From: Tsuneonella deserti
GTDB lineage: Bacteria > Pseudomonadota > Alphaproteobacteria > Sphingomonadales > Sphingomonadaceae
Direction: 5' to 3'
DNA: 64,000 bases
Assembly (NCBI RefSeq): GCF_014644315.1
Contig: NZ_BMKL01000001.1
Location: 1,809,001 to 1,873,000, forward strand
Shown one piece after another: positions 8,805 to 17,531 of this stretch. A model generated the notes under the pieces. That model saw only the letters and a program-made list of their open reading frames with translations, was not told where the DNA came from and ran no database searches. The translations under genes were made by a program, and so were the position numbers. Positions within the stretch are counted from its first letter, which is position 1. Every line of letters starts with the position of its first letter.

Positions 8805-9017
8805 GCACCCGCCTCCGCGGGTGCATCCTCGGTGCTACTTCCTTCGCCTCGCTACGGAGCACATGCGGGCGGCCGTTCGGCCTCGCGCCCCGCTGGTCGC
8901 GGTCCGATCCCGCGCGCAAGATCCGGGTCGCGAGAGCACGGACTTGTGTCCAGCAAGCGCGAACGCGCGCCCGCAGCACCGGAGGTGCGAGGATAACGCA
9001 CGCGCGGAGGCGCGTGC
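8805..9017. repeat. Palindromic intergenic element with hairpin ends
   Basis: The gap between obg and the tRNA holds a ~213-base element with related inverted ends. The left end has an 8-bp perfect stem, GCACCCGC (8805-8812) and GCGGGTGC (8817-8824), with a CTCC loop. The right end has GCACGCGC (8998-9005) and GCGCGTGC (9010-9017) with a GGAG loop. Read on opposite strands the two ends match at 18 of 20 positions, and the flanking ATCCTCGGTGCT on the left matches a CGAGGAT-containing segment on the right in inverted order. No coding frame is convincing. It resembles a MITE or REP-type repeat; mobility is inference. Confidence 0.6.
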
Positions 9018-9029
9018 GGAAACAGGAAA

Positions 9030-9058
9030 CCACCAGTTTCTGATTTTCAATCGGAAAC

Positions 9059-9064
<6 letters not shown>
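9030..9064 (-). terminator. Hairpin at the 3' end of tRNA-Ala
   Basis: A perfect 11-bp inverted repeat (CCACCAGTTTC at 9030-9040 and its complement at 9054-9064) with a 13-base loop. On the minus strand it begins inside the tRNA 3' terminus, including the encoded CCA, and ends just downstream. The tail after the stem is only TTTCC, so intrinsic termination is uncertain; it may instead serve as a processing signal or a copy of the tRNA end. Confidence 0.45.
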
Positions 9065-9134
<70 letters not shown>

Positions 9135-9223
9135 GTTCCAGTTCCTTTCCTCGCCAGCCGGCGGGGAGCGCGCCCCTTAGGCCAAGCCGGACCGGCTTGC
9201 CAAGCGCAAATGCGCCGCTTTCG

Positions 9224-10117
9224 CTAGCTGTCGGTGCCGGTGGTCGTGGGCTGAACCGATGGCAGCGTGATGACGGGCTCCGCCGCCGGCTGCTGCTGCG
9301 GGGTCAGCACGATTACCGGCTGGCCGGCTGCGCTGGCGGTCGCCGTCGTCGTTGCCGGACCAAGCGTTGGCGTCGCCCCAACCACGGTCGCTCCCGGCGG
9401 AACGGTAACTGCCGGATCGAGCGGGTTGATATAGCCGGTCGTGGCAGCCGCAACGGCCGGGGGCGGCGGCCCGTACTCGGCATCCCACCGCGCCAGGTCG
9501 GTCCGGTAGGTGTCGTACAACCCGAAGAAATCGATGAAGACCTGCTCGATCCGGGGCAGCGAACGCGCGGCGAACGCATCGAGATCGGCCGGTGCGAGCG
9601 TGGGTATTTCCTGCGCAACCGCCAGCGAGGTGTCGCAGAAGTTCTTCCGGACCGGCGGGAGGGCGAAGTAGTTGTAGACCTGGGTCATGTAGCCATCGAG
9701 CACATCGCGGAAGCCGGGACCGTACTTCTGGCGGAACTCGCTCTCCAGCGTCTTGTTCGCAGCCGAAAGCCCGCGGGCCTGGTCCTTGAGCAACGACTTG
9801 TACCCCTGGAGGATCGGGTCGTACTCAAGCTCGAGGCAGTTGAGCGCGGCGACGTTGAGCGCCGAACGCAGGTTCCAGGTCGTCTGCGCCGGAGTCAGCC
9901 CGAAGTTCACGGTGTGGCGAAGGCCATCGAACTGCACCCCGGGGATCGGCATCCCTTCGTACGAGCCCATCGGCGCGATGGGACGCGGCGGGATGACCTT
10001 GGGCGGGGGCGGAGGAGGCGGCGGCGGGGGTGGAGGCGGCGTCGCGCAACCGGCCAGCACGGCAAGACCCGCCGCGACAGCCATCAATCTAATTCGGCCA
10101 GCAGTCATCGAAAACAT
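9224..10117 (-). CDS. Hypothetical proline-rich lipoprotein
   Basis: A 297-residue predicted lipoprotein: signal peptide with lipobox LAGC (Cys at about 24), followed at once by a run of 13 prolines that could span the peptidoglycan. The central region (about 50-210) is a folded, helix-rich domain with two cysteines (ALNCLELEYD and KNFCDTSLAV). The C-terminal ~90 residues are low-complexity Ala/Thr/Pro/Gln. No named family is recognised. The ATG at 10108 is an alternative start three codons downstream. It stands alone between the tRNA and the BI-1 gene terminator. Confidence 0.75.
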   Translation of the reverse strand: MFSMTAGRIRLMAVAAGLAVLAGCATPPPPPPPPPPPPPKVIPPRPIAPMGSYEGMPIPGVQFDGLRHTVNFGLTPAQTTWNLRSALNVAALNCLELEYDPILQGYKSLLKDQARGLSAANKTLESEFRQKYGPGFRDVLDGYMTQVYNYFALPPVRKNFCDTSLAVAQEIPTLAPADLDAFAARSLPRIEQVFIDFFGLYDTYRTDLARWDAEYGPPPPAVAAATTGYINPLDPAVTVPPGATVVGATPTLGPATTTATASAAGQPVIVLTPQQQPAAEPVITLPSVQPTTTGTDS

Positions 10118-10204
10118 GCGGCGCGGCCCTCCCTAGCCCGCATCGGATATCAATCCGCACCTTTCGCGCGGCTGAAGAGATATTGTCCTACCGGCTAACG
10201 CCGG

Positions 10205-10242
10205 CAAAGAAAATGCCCGGGATGCTTGGCACATCCCGGGCA
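10205..10242 (-). terminator. Rho-independent terminator of the BI-1 gene
   Basis: On the minus strand an 11-bp perfect stem (TGCCCGGGATG with CATCCCGGGCA, 10214-10242) and a 7-base loop are followed by TTTTCTTT. It lies 25 bases after the BI-1 stop codon. Confidence 0.85.
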
Positions 10243-10266
10243 CGATGAAGCGAGTCCGTGCTGCGG

Positions 10267-10998
10267 TCAGTTGCGGCTCTGGCCCATGAAGCGCAGCAGG
10301 AAGAGGAACATGTTGATGAAGTCCAGGTAGAGGTTCAGCGCACCCAGGACCACTGCCTTGCCGGCCCACTCGGTGCCGCGCAGGTGAGCGTACTGCTCCT
10401 TCAGCTTCTGCGTGTCGTAGGCGGTGAGGCCTGCGAAAATCAGCACGCCGATGAAGCTGATGGCATACATCAGCGGCTCGGACTGGACGAACATGTTGAC
10501 GATGCTCGCGACCAGCAGGCCGACCACGCCCATGATCAGGAACGTGCCCATCCCGCTGAGGTTCTTCTGCGTGGTGTAACCCCACAGGCTCAGGCCGGCG
10601 AAGGCCGCAGCCGTGGCGAAGAAGGTCACCGCGATCGAACCCCCGGTATAGACGAGGAAGATCGTCGACAGCGACAGGCCCATCAGGACCGCAAAGGCCC
10701 AGTACATGCCCTGAAGCGTCGTCTTGCTGAAACGGTTGGCACCGAAGCTCATCGCGAAGACGATGGCCAGCGGAGCAAGCGCCACGAGCCACATCAGCGG
10801 ACCGGTTGCGAAAGTATATGCGAGGCCGGAATTGGCCGTCAGCAGCGCGACGACGCCGGTCAGCAGGACGCCGCTCGCCATGTAGTTGTAGATCGACAGC
10901 ATGTGCTGCCGCAGACCTGCGTCGAAAACGACCGCGCCGCCGGCGCGCGGAACCGAGCCGAAGCCGGTCGTCGTCGTGCGTGGTTCATAATCGGCCAT
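10267..10998 (-). CDS. Bax inhibitor-1/YccA family membrane protein
   Basis: A 243-residue inner-membrane protein with seven hydrophobic segments from about residue 35 to the C-terminus, ending in FLLRFMGQSRN. Family-typical pieces include TGVVALLTANSG, YTGGSIAVTFFATAAAFAG and FAGLTAYDTQKLKEQY, whose Asp is conserved in the proposed pH-gated calcium leak of the family. The ATG at 10998 (MADYEPRT) is chosen because GGAGTAGGAAACAA precedes it; a longer start at 11076 would add an implausible basic extension. It is followed by a strong terminator, so it is probably monocistronic. Confidence 0.92.
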   Translation of the reverse strand: MADYEPRTTTTGFGSVPRAGGAVVFDAGLRQHMLSIYNYMASGVLLTGVVALLTANSGLAYTFATGPLMWLVALAPLAIVFAMSFGANRFSKTTLQGMYWAFAVLMGLSLSTIFLVYTGGSIAVTFFATAAAFAGLSLWGYTTQKNLSGMGTFLIMGVVGLLVASIVNMFVQSEPLMYAISFIGVLIFAGLTAYDTQKLKEQYAHLRGTEWAGKAVVLGALNLYLDFINMFLFLLRFMGQSRN

Positions 10999-11097
10999 TT
11001 GTTTCCTACTCCAGATGCCCATCGCGAGATGCGCGGGCGGTAGGTGAAATATCGAGGTTCGGGCCGCTCTTTTCAAGCGAAACCGGACATGGCGCGA

Positions 11098-11907
11098 TTA
11101 ACCTTCTTCGCGCGCTGCCCCGGCCATTTCGCGGCCCCGATCACGCGCCGCGCGAAGGGTTTCGGTAAGCAGCCGGACGAGCGCCTCGTCGGCATCGAGC
11201 ACGTCGAGACCCTTCTGCGTCATGCCCCCGGGACTGGCGACCCGACGCGCGAGCTCGGCGGGCGAATAAGACGATTGCGCAGCCAGCGCCGCCGCCCCTT
11301 CGACCATCTGCACCGCCAGCCGCTGCGCCTGTCCTGCATCGAGCCCCAGCCGCGTCGCACCCGCGGCCAGCGCATCGATGAAGCGGTAGAGGAAACCCGG
11401 CCCGGAACCCGCGAGCGCGGTGACCAGTTCGAACTGGCTCTCGTCCGCGAGCCATTCGGCCGTGCCGAGCGCGGCCGCCAGTTCGGTAACTTCTTCGCGC
11501 CTGCGCTCGTCCAGTCCTTGCGCCAGCAGCGCGACTGGGGATTTGCCGAGCGCCGCCGCGAGATTGGGCATCACCCGCACCGCGCCCGCCGCGCGGGGGA
11601 AAAGCCGCGCGAGGGTGGACAGCTCGATCCCGGCGAGCACCGACAGGACGACCGTCTCCGGCCCTGCAACCGGCTCGAGCCCGGGCGCCGCTTCCGCCAG
11701 CTTCTGCGGCTTCATGCCCAGCAGCAGGTAATCGAACTCGCCCTCCGGAACCCCGGTGACAAACCGCATTCCCGGCGGGACTGGCTTCGGACTGGGTCCG
11801 CACGCGGTGACGCTCGCGGGATCGAGGCCGGCGCGCAGCCAGCCCTCGACGATCGCGCCGGTCATCGTGCCGAAGCCTGCGACGAGGATGGTGGGAGTGC
11901 GGTTCAT
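11098..11907 (-). CDS. proC: Pyrroline-5-carboxylate reductase
   Basis: A 269-residue NAD(P)H-dependent enzyme that makes proline from pyrroline-5-carboxylate. The Rossmann motif ILVAGFGTMTGAIVEGW is at the N-terminus. VRVMPNLAAALG and the C-terminal helical dimer domain with LVTALAGSGPGFLYRFIDAL and the conserved VASPGGMTQKGL complete the family pattern. The ATG at 11907 gives the family N-terminus; another ATG at 11925 adds six residues. It lies 33 bases after the YbjN gene on the same strand. Confidence 0.94.
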   Translation of the reverse strand: MNRTPTILVAGFGTMTGAIVEGWLRAGLDPASVTACGPSPKPVPPGMRFVTGVPEGEFDYLLLGMKPQKLAEAAPGLEPVAGPETVVLSVLAGIELSTLARLFPRAAGAVRVMPNLAAALGKSPVALLAQGLDERRREEVTELAAALGTAEWLADESQFELVTALAGSGPGFLYRFIDALAAGATRLGLDAGQAQRLAVQMVEGAAALAAQSSYSPAELARRVASPGGMTQKGLDVLDADEALVRLLTETLRAARDRGREMAGAAREEG

Positions 11908-11940
11908 CCGCCGGGCACTACGCATCCCGCGCGGGCGGCG

Positions 11941-12453
11941 CTAGGCTTCTCCGGCGGCGTCCACCATCGCGCTTGCCAGCGCGTCCTTGGGGGACTTGTC
12001 GCCCCACAGCACGAACTGGAACGCCGGATAGAAGCGGTCGCACTCGTCGACGGCCGTCTCGACCAGTCCCTGCGCCTGGCTGAGGCTCAGTAGCCCTTCG
12101 TCACCGAGCAGCAGGCCGTGGCGGTAGACCAGCATCCCGCCCTGCGACCACACATCGAAGTGTCCGAGCCAGAGCTGCTCGTTGACCAGCGCAAGAAGCT
12201 CGTGCGCGGCGCGGCGCTTCGCCTCGGTCACGCGCACATCGGGCAGGCACAGCAGCTGGAGGACATTGTCGTGTGTGCGCCAGATCGCGCGGATCTGGTA
12301 ATTCGCCCAGGCGCCCTGCACTTCGCCCGAGATCTCTTCCTGCGAGACCACCTCGTGCGGCCAGCCGCGCGCTTCGAACAGCGCCGCGAGCATGTCCACC
12401 GGCGCGGCGTCGTCACCCATGGGGGCGTAGTCTTCGTGCTCGGTTCTCATCAT
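11941..12453 (-). CDS. YbjN domain-containing protein
   Basis: A cytoplasmic protein of about 170 residues that matches the YbjN family (DMLAALFEARGWPHEVV, VLQLLCLPDVRV, and a C-terminal helix). YbjN proteins have a chaperone-like fold and are linked to stress or secretion-related regulation, but the molecular role is unknown. Two adjacent ATGs at 12453 and 12450 are possible starts; an ATG at 12555 would add 34 residues that look like intergenic sequence. It is probably co-transcribed with proC. Confidence 0.85.
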   Translation of the reverse strand: MMRTEHEDYAPMGDDAAPVDMLAALFEARGWPHEVVSQEEISGEVQGAWANYQIRAIWRTHDNVLQLLCLPDVRVTEAKRRAAHELLALVNEQLWLGHFDVWSQGGMLVYRHGLLLGDEGLLSLSQAQGLVETAVDECDRFYPAFQFVLWGDKSPKDALASAMVDAAGEA

Positions 12454-12582
12454 GGCTGGTCCGTCGGTCGCATCGGCTGGTGATTGGAGCGCCCGGCGCG
12501 GCCCGGCAATCGCCGCCTGGTTAACGGTTGGGGACAACCCGATAACCCTGTTCACAGCCTGTGCAAAACCGGTGGGCAGCCC

Positions 12583-14352
12583 CTACTTGAGCGGCGTGAC
12601 GTCCTCGCCTTCGTCGCTGGTGAAGGTGAAGGAATCGATTTCCGCCGCCTTGAGGTCGTTGACGAATTTGGCGGCATCCTTTGCCGAGGCGAAAGGCCCC
12701 GTCACCAGCCTGCGCGTCTCGCCCCACTTGGCCGTGTAGGCGTCCCGCTTGCCGAGAAGCTGAGGCGCCTTCTTGCCGTACTTGCGCCAGTCGAAAGCGA
12801 GCGCCTTCACGTCCTTGCCCGTGGCGACCTGGACCCACACGCGGCTCGGCACTTTCGGCTTGGGAGGCGGCGGGGGAGGTGGTGGCGGCTTGGGCGGCTC
12901 GACCACCTCGCGCTTCGGCTTGATCGCGGTGATGTCGACCGCGCCGGCAGCGGGTGCCTTCGCAATGCTGGCGTTGTTGAACTCGGCAAACGCAGCGCCA
13001 AGGTCGATCTCGTTCGGCACCGCCTCGCTCGCGGGCGGAGGTGCCGGAGTGATGACCACGGGCGCGGCGGCCGGCGTGGTCACTGACGACTGAGACTGGC
13101 TCGGCCCCGATGCTCCCGGCTGAACCGGAGCGATGGCAACCCCCGGCGCGCCCGTCGCGGGCGGAAGCTGAGCCACGACCACCGGCTGCGGCGGCAACTC
13201 GCTAGCGCGCGAAGTAGGCGTGGGCGAAGGAGGCGGCGGCGTCGGGATTCGCGCCGAGCGTTGGATGCTCCCGGAGGCAGACCTGGTCCGAGCGACTGGC
13301 GCGGGATCGGCCCGGGCAACGACCACGGGCGGCTTCTTCGCGGCGGCGACTGCTGCTTCGCGCTGCTGGCGGGCCAGCGCGGCCGCGCGCTTCTCCTGCT
13401 CTCGCTGGCGCTTCCTGTCAGCGGAGGATTGCCGCGTGCTGGAGGCGGTGCCCCCTTTCGCCTTGGGGCCAAGCGGCGCGCCGGCCGGGGCGAGGCGGCT
13501 GTCCGGACTGCGCTGGCTGACCGGCACGCTGACCGGGCCCGCGTACTGTGCGAAGCGCGGATCGTCACGGCCGATCTGGGCCGCCCGGGGGAACGCGCCG
13601 AGGTTGCCTGCCGCGGCCTGCTGCGCGCGGGTCAGCTTCGGCATGTAGCTCAAATAGGGGGTGATGCGGCTTGCGAGGTCCCGGGGCATGACCGCTTCGA
13701 CGATCGAAACCGCCTCGGCTTCTTCGCCGAGCACCGCCAGGCCGAAGGCCCGCGCGCGGTATGCGGCGAAATCACGGCGCTGGAGCAACGGCAGGAGCGC
13801 CGCCTCGAAACCCTTCTTGTCGCCCGATATCGCGAGGCTGAGACCCAGCCGGCGGCTGATCTCGGGATCGGGCCCCTGCGTCAGCGCGAGGCGGTATTGC
13901 GCCTGCGCCGAGGCATTATCGCCGACAAGGTCGAATGCCAGCCCCCGGTCCGCCGCCAGCGTCACCGGCGGCGCGCCGGCAGCCTGCGCCTGGTCGAACA
14001 ACTGCAGCGCCTCGATCGGCCGATCCGACTTGAGGTTCGCCGCGGCCAGGCCCGCCTTCACCCGTGCATCGCCCGGCCGGATCACGTCGGCGCGCCCGAA
14101 GAACCCTGTCGCCGCGTCGATGTCGTCGAGCGCCAGCGAGGCGCGCCCCGCCGCGATAAGCGCATCGAAATCCGCCGGGCTGCGCGCCAGCCGGCGGAGC
14201 GCTTCCTTCAGTTCGGAAGCGGCGGGTGGTGGAACCGCCTGCACCACCGCGTAATCCTGCGCGGCCACGGCGGCGCTGCCCAGGACCATCGGCAGGGCCG
14301 CCAGCAACGGGGCGGCGGCGCGGTACAGAATGGTCGGCTTGCGATCTGGCAT
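12583..14352 (-). CDS. TPR and SPOR domain secreted protein downstream of ftsZ
   Basis: A 589-residue exported protein. A signal peptide ends near AAVAAQ (about residue 31). TPR-like helical repeats follow at about 45-230 (DFDALIAAGRASLALDDIDA, SAQAQYRLALTQGPDP). A long disordered Ala/Pro/Lys-rich stretch runs to ~500, including a run of prolines. The last ~85 residues form a SPOR domain (VWVQVATGKDVKALAFDWRK ... RRLVTGPFASAKDAAKFV). SPOR domains bind denuded glycan at the septum, so a role in septal wall processing is likely and agrees with its place behind ftsZ, where lpxC sits in many other bacteria. Confidence 0.88.
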   Translation of the reverse strand: MPDRKPTILYRAAAPLLAALPMVLGSAAVAAQDYAVVQAVPPPAASELKEALRRLARSPADFDALIAAGRASLALDDIDAATGFFGRADVIRPGDARVKAGLAAANLKSDRPIEALQLFDQAQAAGAPPVTLAADRGLAFDLVGDNASAQAQYRLALTQGPDPEISRRLGLSLAISGDKKGFEAALLPLLQRRDFAAYRARAFGLAVLGEEAEAVSIVEAVMPRDLASRITPYLSYMPKLTRAQQAAAGNLGAFPRAAQIGRDDPRFAQYAGPVSVPVSQRSPDSRLAPAGAPLGPKAKGGTASSTRQSSADRKRQREQEKRAAALARQQREAAVAAAKKPPVVVARADPAPVARTRSASGSIQRSARIPTPPPPSPTPTSRASELPPQPVVVAQLPPATGAPGVAIAPVQPGASGPSQSQSSVTTPAAAPVVITPAPPPASEAVPNEIDLGAAFAEFNNASIAKAPAAGAVDITAIKPKREVVEPPKPPPPPPPPPKPKVPSRVWVQVATGKDVKALAFDWRKYGKKAPQLLGKRDAYTAKWGETRRLVTGPFASAKDAAKFVNDLKAAEIDSFTFTSDEGEDVTPLK

Positions 14353-14457
14353 CGTCGTGCAGCTTCTGCCCGAACCGGGCTGAACCGAAGACGAACGGAT
14401 CAGCCCGCTAGGGGAACCGCCCCGGGGCCGGTTCCACGGCTCCGGGGCAAAGCGTCC

Positions 14458-16116
14458 CTACTGGTTGTTCTGCCGGCCGAGGAAACGCGGGATCGAAAGC
14501 GACGCGGAGCCGCTGTCGTCATCACCCTCGTCCTCTTCTTCCTGTTCACCGGCACGATTGCCCCCGCGCGACAGGTTGGCCATCCGTTCGAACAGGGTGC
14601 TGCCGGCTCCGGAGCCGCCACCCGCTCCACCGCCAGCGCCGCCGCTGTCGCCGCCTGTCACCAGCCCGCGCCTGCGGCCACCGCCGAGCATCGGCTTGAC
14701 CGGCTCGTCACGCTCGGCCAGCCGGTCGGCATCGAGCAGAAGCTCGTCCTGGCCGGAACCGCCAGGCGCCCCGAGATCGAGCGGCTCGTCATCGTCCGCA
14801 TCGCCCCACAGGTCATCGCCCTCGGCTGCCGGCCCGCCATGCGCTCCGGCGGCATGGTCTTCGGGTTCCTCGTTGCGCAAGCCGGCGAGCGGATCGACGA
14901 TGCCATCGACGTCGTCGTCGTATTCCTCGCCCTCGTCTTCCTCGTCGCCGAATCCCGAAGGCATCGCGCCAAGGTCGAGCGGCTCGCGCTCATCCTCACC
15001 GGCCGGGGAAGCGAACGCCGGCTCGGGCTGCTCCTCCGTTTCAGCCGGAAGTTCGAACTCGTCTTCCGCCGGCAGTTCGAGCACCGGCTTCTTGGGGGCG
15101 CGCGAAGCACCCAGTGCGAACGAGCGCGGCTGGTTCATCGCAACGTCGCCGGTGCCGTCTATGCCGGTCGCGACGACCGAGACGCGGATCTTGCCCTGGA
15201 GGTCCGGGTTGAACGCCGAACCCCAGATGATGTTGGCGTCTTCGTCGACCAGCTCGCGGATGTGGTTCGCCGCCTCGTCGACTTCGAGCAGCTTCATATC
15301 CTCGCCGCCGATGATCGAGATGATCACGCCCTTGGCGCCGGCCATGCTAACGCCGTCGAGCAGCGGGTTGGCGATCGCGCGTTCGGCGGCCTCGAGCGCG
15401 CGGTTCTCGCCCTCGCCCTCGCCGGTGCCCATCATCGCCTTGCCCATTTCCTGCATCACCGAGCGAACGTCGGCGAAGTCGAGGTTGATGAGGCCCGGCA
15501 TGACCATCAGGTCGGTGATCGAGCGAACGCCCTGCTGGAGCACTTCGTCAGCCAGCCCGAACGCTTCCTTGAAGGTGGTTTCCGCCTTGGCGACCAGGAA
15601 CAGGTTCTGGTTGGGAATGACAATCAGCGTGTCGACGTGGCGCTGAAGTTCGTCGATGCCTGCCTCCGCCGCGCGCATCCGCCGGGTGCCTTCGAAGAGG
15701 AAGGGCTTGGTCACCACGCCGACGGTCAGAACCCCCTTGCGCCGGGCCGCTTCGGCGATGACCGGCGCGGCGCCCGTGCCGGTGCCGCCGCCCATGCCGG
15801 CGGCGATGAAGCACATGTTCACGCCTTCCAGCGCGTCCTCGATCTCGGCGACCGTTTCTTCGGCGGCAGCCTTGCCGACTTCGGGACGCGCGCCGGCACC
15901 CAGGCCGCCGGTGATATCCGGACCAAGCTGGATGCGCTTGCCGGCCGACGAGGCGCCGAGCGCCTGCGCGTCGGTATTGGCGACGATGAAATCGACACCC
16001 TCGATCTCGGCGGCGATCATGTTGGCAATCGCGTTTCCGCCGGCCCCGCCGACCCCGATGACGGTGATCTTGGGCCGCAGTTCGTCGGTAGCGGGAGGAC
16101 CGATATTGATGCTCAT
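14458..16116 (-). CDS. ftsZ: Cell division protein FtsZ with long acidic C-terminal linker
   Basis: A 552-residue tubulin-like GTPase that forms the cytokinetic ring. The signature [10 protein letters not shown] is at 109-118 and the T7 catalytic loop NLDFADV at 211-217. The conserved core ends near residue 325. The rest is an unusually long disordered linker of about 210 residues, rich in Glu, Asp and Gly. It ends in the conserved tail [13 protein letters not shown] that binds FtsA and other partners. The ATG at 16116 is preferred because GGAGG lies eight bases upstream; an earlier in-frame ATG at 16173 lacks this. It is separated from ftsA by 134 bases carrying a DnaA box, so it probably has its own promoter. 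Confidence 0.97.
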   Translation of the reverse strand: MSINIGPPATDELRPKITVIGVGGAGGNAIANMIAAEIEGVDFIVANTDAQALGASSAGKRIQLGPDITGGLGAGARPEVGKAAAEETVAEIEDALEGVNMCFIAAGMGGGTGTGAAPVIAEAARRKGVLTVGVVTKPFLFEGTRRMRAAEAGIDELQRHVDTLIVIPNQNLFLVAKAETTFKEAFGLADEVLQQGVRSITDLMVMPGLINLDFADVRSVMQEMGKAMMGTGEGEGENRALEAAERAIANPLLDGVSMAGAKGVIISIIGGEDMKLLEVDEAANHIRELVDEDANIIWGSAFNPDLQGKIRVSVVATGIDGTGDVAMNQPRSFALGASRAPKKPVLELPAEDEFELPAETEEQPEPAFASPAGEDEREPLDLGAMPSGFGDEEDEGEEYDDDVDGIVDPLAGLRNEEPEDHAAGAHGGPAAEGDDLWGDADDDEPLDLGAPGGSGQDELLLDADRLAERDEPVKPMLGGGRRRGLVTGGDSGGAGGGAGGGSGAGSTLFERMANLSRGGNRAGEQEEEDEGDDDSGSASLSIPRFLGRQNNQ

Positions 16117-16250
16117 TGGGCTTCCCTCCGGGGAACATTCAGACAGTGATGGTTTCGCATCACAGATTGACACAAAGCGATAGAGGCGAGGATGGTATCC
16201 GAAACCTTATCCACAACGGTTAACGACCAATAGCGCAAGGAAATTCCACC
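16117..16250 (-). promoter_or_regulatory. ftsZ upstream region with a consensus DnaA box
   Basis: This 134-base gap between ftsA and ftsZ is the only sizeable interruption inside the division cluster. It contains TTATCCACA at 16207-16215, an exact DnaA box, followed by CGGTTAACG. Toward ftsZ lies a GGAGG ribosome site. Position and sequence suggest an ftsZ promoter under replication-linked control, as described for Caulobacter crescentus; binding here is inference. Confidence 0.6.
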
Positions 16251-17531
16251 TCAAAAATATTCCCGCATCGCGCGAAACACGCGCCCGGCGAGCCCGATGC
16301 CCGAATAGCGCGTCGTCGGCGTGTGCCGCGCGCCGACCGCGCGGATGTCCACCGGGTCGTCGGCGGCATAAAGGCAAAGGCCGGTCAGCGTCACGAAGCT
16401 GGGGCTCGCGTTCGCCTCCCCCAGCCCGCGCAAGGCCGGCGGCTTGCCGATCCGCACCGGGCGGCCAAGTGCGCTCTGGAGGAAATCAGCGATGCCCGCC
16501 AGCTCGGCTCCGCCGCCGGTGACAACCACCTGGCCGCCCTTGGCGCCTGAGAAGCCCATCGCCTTCAACGCGCGGCCGACCTCGTCGGTCAGGCGGGAAA
16601 GCTGCCCGGTGATGATGGAAATGAGCTCGGCGCGGGCAATCCGGTTCTTGTCGTCCGCCCCGCGCGCGATGGGGCCCGTGCTTTCCTCGCCCGGGCCGTT
16701 CACGGGGACCATTTCCTTGTAATCGCTCGGGCTGGCGACCGCCGATCCGTAGCGGCTCTTGAGCCGCTGGGCCTGGAAGCGGCGGATGCCGAACGTGCTG
16801 GCGATTGCATCGGTGATGTCGGACGATCCGAAGGGCACGGCGGTCAGGCCGAGCAGCATGCCGCCAGCGTAGAGCGAGACGTTGGTCACCTCGCCGCCGA
16901 TCTCGACCAGCGCGGTGCCAAGCTCGCGCTCTTCCGGCGAAAGGCAGGCGTGACCCGCCGCGATCGGAGCGGCGACCACCGCCTCGACGTCGAGATGGGC
17001 GTTCTGCACCGCCTCGATCAGGTTGCGGATCGGCGCCCCGTCGGCGAGCATGACGTGGATATCGACGCCTAGGCGCTCGGCATGGAGACCGCGGGGGTTG
17101 GCGACCCCGTGAGCGCCGTCGAGCGTGTAGTGCGCCGGTTGCGCGTGGAGCACCATGCGCCCGTCGGGCTGGATGCTGTCGCGCGCTGCGACCAGCAGGT
17201 GCTCGATATCGTCTTCCTCGATCCGGCGGCCGCCGATGTCGATCTCGACCTTGGCGACCCTGCTGGCCAGCCCCGCGCCCGAACAGCCGACCCACACGCT
17301 GGAGATGGAGGTGCCGGCGTTCTTCTCGGCCCGCTCGACCGCGTCGCGGATCGCATAGGTCGCCGCCGCCATGTCGGTCACGTAACCGCGCTTGATGCCC
17401 TGGCTCTGGCGGTTGCCCGAGCCCAAGACGATCATCTCGCCCGTTTCGGAGAGGCCCATGATCATCGCCGAAATGCGGAACGAGCCGATATTCACGGCCC
17501 CGAATACTTTCGTGATGCGCGGCAAACCCAT
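16251..17531 (-). CDS. ftsA: Cell division protein FtsA
   Basis: A 426-residue actin-like ATPase that tethers FtsZ to the membrane. Actin-fold motifs are visible: KVFGAVNIGSFRISAMI at the N-terminus, LVEIGGEVTNVSLYAGG as phosphate-2, and GGQVVVTGGGAELAGIADFL near the C-terminus. The extreme C-terminus (GLAGRVFRAMREYF) is the amphipathic membrane-targeting helix. It begins immediately after the ftsQ TAA with no intervening base, and is followed by the promoter-bearing gap before ftsZ. Confidence 0.96.
   Translation of the reverse strand: MGLPRITKVFGAVNIGSFRISAMIMGLSETGEMIVLGSGNRQSQGIKRGYVTDMAAATYAIRDAVERAEKNAGTSISSVWVGCSGAGLASRVAKVEIDIGGRRIEEDDIEHLLVAARDSIQPDGRMVLHAQPAHYTLDGAHGVANPRGLHAERLGVDIHVMLADGAPIRNLIEAVQNAHLDVEAVVAAPIAAGHACLSPEERELGTALVEIGGEVTNVSLYAGGMLLGLTAVPFGSSDITDAIASTFGIRRFQAQRLKSRYGSAVASPSDYKEMVPVNGPGEESTGPIARGADDKNRIARAELISIITGQLSRLTDEVGRALKAMGFSGAKGGQVVVTGGGAELAGIADFLQSALGRPVRIGKPPALRGLGEANASPSFVTLTGLCLYAADDPVDIRAVGARHTPTTRYSGIGLAGRVFRAMREYF

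Noticed and set aside
8797..8824. Hairpin at 8805-8824 as an obg-side terminator
   Set aside because: The T-run lies before the stem on the plus strand and gives an A-run after it on the minus strand, so it has the wrong polarity. It belongs to the palindromic element.
9184..9198. AAGCCGG-A-CCGGCTT palindrome as terminator of the 9224-10117 gene
   Set aside because: The loop is too small and no T-run follows on the minus strand.
12454..12582. DnaA box and promoter elements before the YbjN gene (TGTTCACAG near 12549)
   Set aside because: At least two mismatches to the DnaA consensus and no supporting neighbours; kept as ordinary intergenic DNA.
13261..16149. A 962-codon plus-strand open frame opposite ftsZ and the SPOR gene
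   Set aside because: It is antisense to two well-supported genes, mixes compositional types along its length and has no recognisable domain. Long antisense frames are common in DNA this GC-rich.
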